This document shows, one piece after another, positions 63,480-64,000 of a DNA stretch of 64,000 nucleotides (within the stretch, counting starts at the first letter, position 1; each line of letters starts with the position of its first letter). The stretch lies in assembly GCA_947493955.1 (NCBI GenBank), contig CANLSQ010000001.1:558001-622000 (forward strand), in the 5' to 3' direction. The notes under the pieces were generated by a model. It did no database searches and was not told where the DNA came from. It was given only the letters and a program-made list of their open reading frames with translations. The stretch is from an uncultured Sphingomonadaceae bacterium. Its GTDB lineage: Bacteria; Pseudomonadota; Alphaproteobacteria; Sphingomonadales; Sphingomonadaceae. Both the position numbers and the translations under genes were made by a program.

Positions 63480-64000
63480 ATGTACAAACATGTCTTGGCT
63501 GCAGCTTGCCTTTTCGTCGCTTCATCCCCCGTTCTCGCTCAGCCGGATGGTCAGGGGCCGCCGCGCGGGGAATCTGTTTTTGACGGCGACTATGTAACCT
63601 TGGGCGTGGGGCTTGCAATCAGCCCTAGCTATGAGGGTTCGGACAATTATGACATTAACCCGCTACCAGTGATCTTGGGCAGCGTTGCCGGCATTGATTT
63701 CGAACCCCGTGGTCCCGGGCTGGCGCTGGATGTCATTCCTGACCAAGCTGGCGCAAAGGTTGATTTTATTCTGGGACCCGTTGGCCGTGCGCGTTTTGAC
63801 CGGAATAACGGGATTAAGGATGACGTCGTGCGAGAGCTCGGCGAACTGGATGTCGCCGTTGAGCTGGGCGCGGTGGCAGGTGTGAAGGTCAACCGGGTGT
63901 TCAGCCGGTTCGATTCACTTACTGCGGAAGTCGATCTGCGCTGGGATGTGGCTGGTGCCCATGAAGGCCGGGTCATTTCACCGCGCCTGACCTATTTCAG
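63480..64000 (+). CDS. MipA/OmpV family outer-membrane protein (3' end cut)
   Basis: Partial gene of at least 173 residues, running off the window. It has a signal peptide (about 1-20, cut near VLAQP) and MipA/OmpV-like beta-strand sequence such as YVTLGVGLAISPSYEGSDNY and a repeated alternation of hydrophobic and polar residues. AGGA precedes the ATG. Family members are outer-membrane barrels linked to murein synthesis scaffolds or porin function. It lies 38 bases after the DUF2141 gene. Confidence 0.85.
   Translation, partial: MYKHVLAAACLFVASSPVLAQPDGQGPPRGESVFDGDYVTLGVGLAISPSYEGSDNYDINPLPVILGSVAGIDFEPRGPGLALDVIPDQAGAKVDFILGPVGRARFDRNNGIKDDVVRELGELDVAVELGAVAGVKVNRVFSRFDSLTAEVDLRWDVAGAHEGRVISPRLTYF

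Overview
The window looks like the chromosome of a sphingomonad (Alphaproteobacteria, Sphingomonadales), possibly near Sphingopyxis, Sphingorhabdus or Parasphingorhabdus; the genus is a guess. Supporting markers are a SciP (DUF1153) cell-cycle regulator, a 180-kDa-type NAD-glutamate dehydrogenase, a crtY-crtI-crtB carotenoid operon beside a sterol-desaturase-type hydroxylase, and moderately GC-rich coding sequence.

Left part (1-28.7 kb) is mostly housekeeping: truncated typA/bipA, a family 2 glycosyltransferase, a bile-acid/sodium-symporter-type transporter, the tesA / ybbA-ybbP lipase-ABC group, a telA/xpaC-like pair, a PilZ protein, pdxH, a PhzF-like enzyme, a serine-hydrolase lipoprotein with a small neighbour, mnmA, sciP, a GlsB-like membrane protein, an RND efflux pair with an unusual permease followed by DUF445, NAD-GDH, a PAS_5-type protein and tRNA-Thr(CGU).

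Central part (28.8-52.1 kb) is the outstanding feature: an RTX type I secretion locus. It encodes an HlyB-like exporter with a dead peptidase domain, an HlyD-like adaptor, a Sel1-type lipoprotein, an unrecognised membrane-anchored protein, one giant 5868-residue secreted protein, and an HlyC-type lysine acyltransferase whose catalytic His and Asp are both present. The giant protein joins a glycine-rich, hydrophobic, pore-former-like N-terminal part to about one hundred RTX nonapeptides, two Ig-like modules, eight cadherin-like repeats and an EF-hand-like C-terminal module. That architecture mixes an acyl-activated RTX toxin with a giant adhesin. Two probable promoters of the locus, upstream of the hlyB-like gene and of the lipoprotein gene, share a 15-base inverted repeat and further short blocks. 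Sharp drops in GC content around 33.3-36.6 kb and 49.8-50.1 kb suggest a mosaic history. No TolC gene lies in the locus.

Right part (52.3-64 kb) holds a small SDR/VTT operon divergent from a short Crp/Fnr regulator with a palindrome at its start, an Old Yellow Enzyme homologue, a small membrane protein, pmbA, cysQ, the carotenoid genes (crtY, crtI, crtB on the minus strand; a hydroxylase divergent), a DUF2141 protein whose signal peptide is encoded inside the hydroxylase gene, and a truncated MipA/OmpV porin-like gene. I saw no insertion sequence, prophage, CRISPR array or rRNA.
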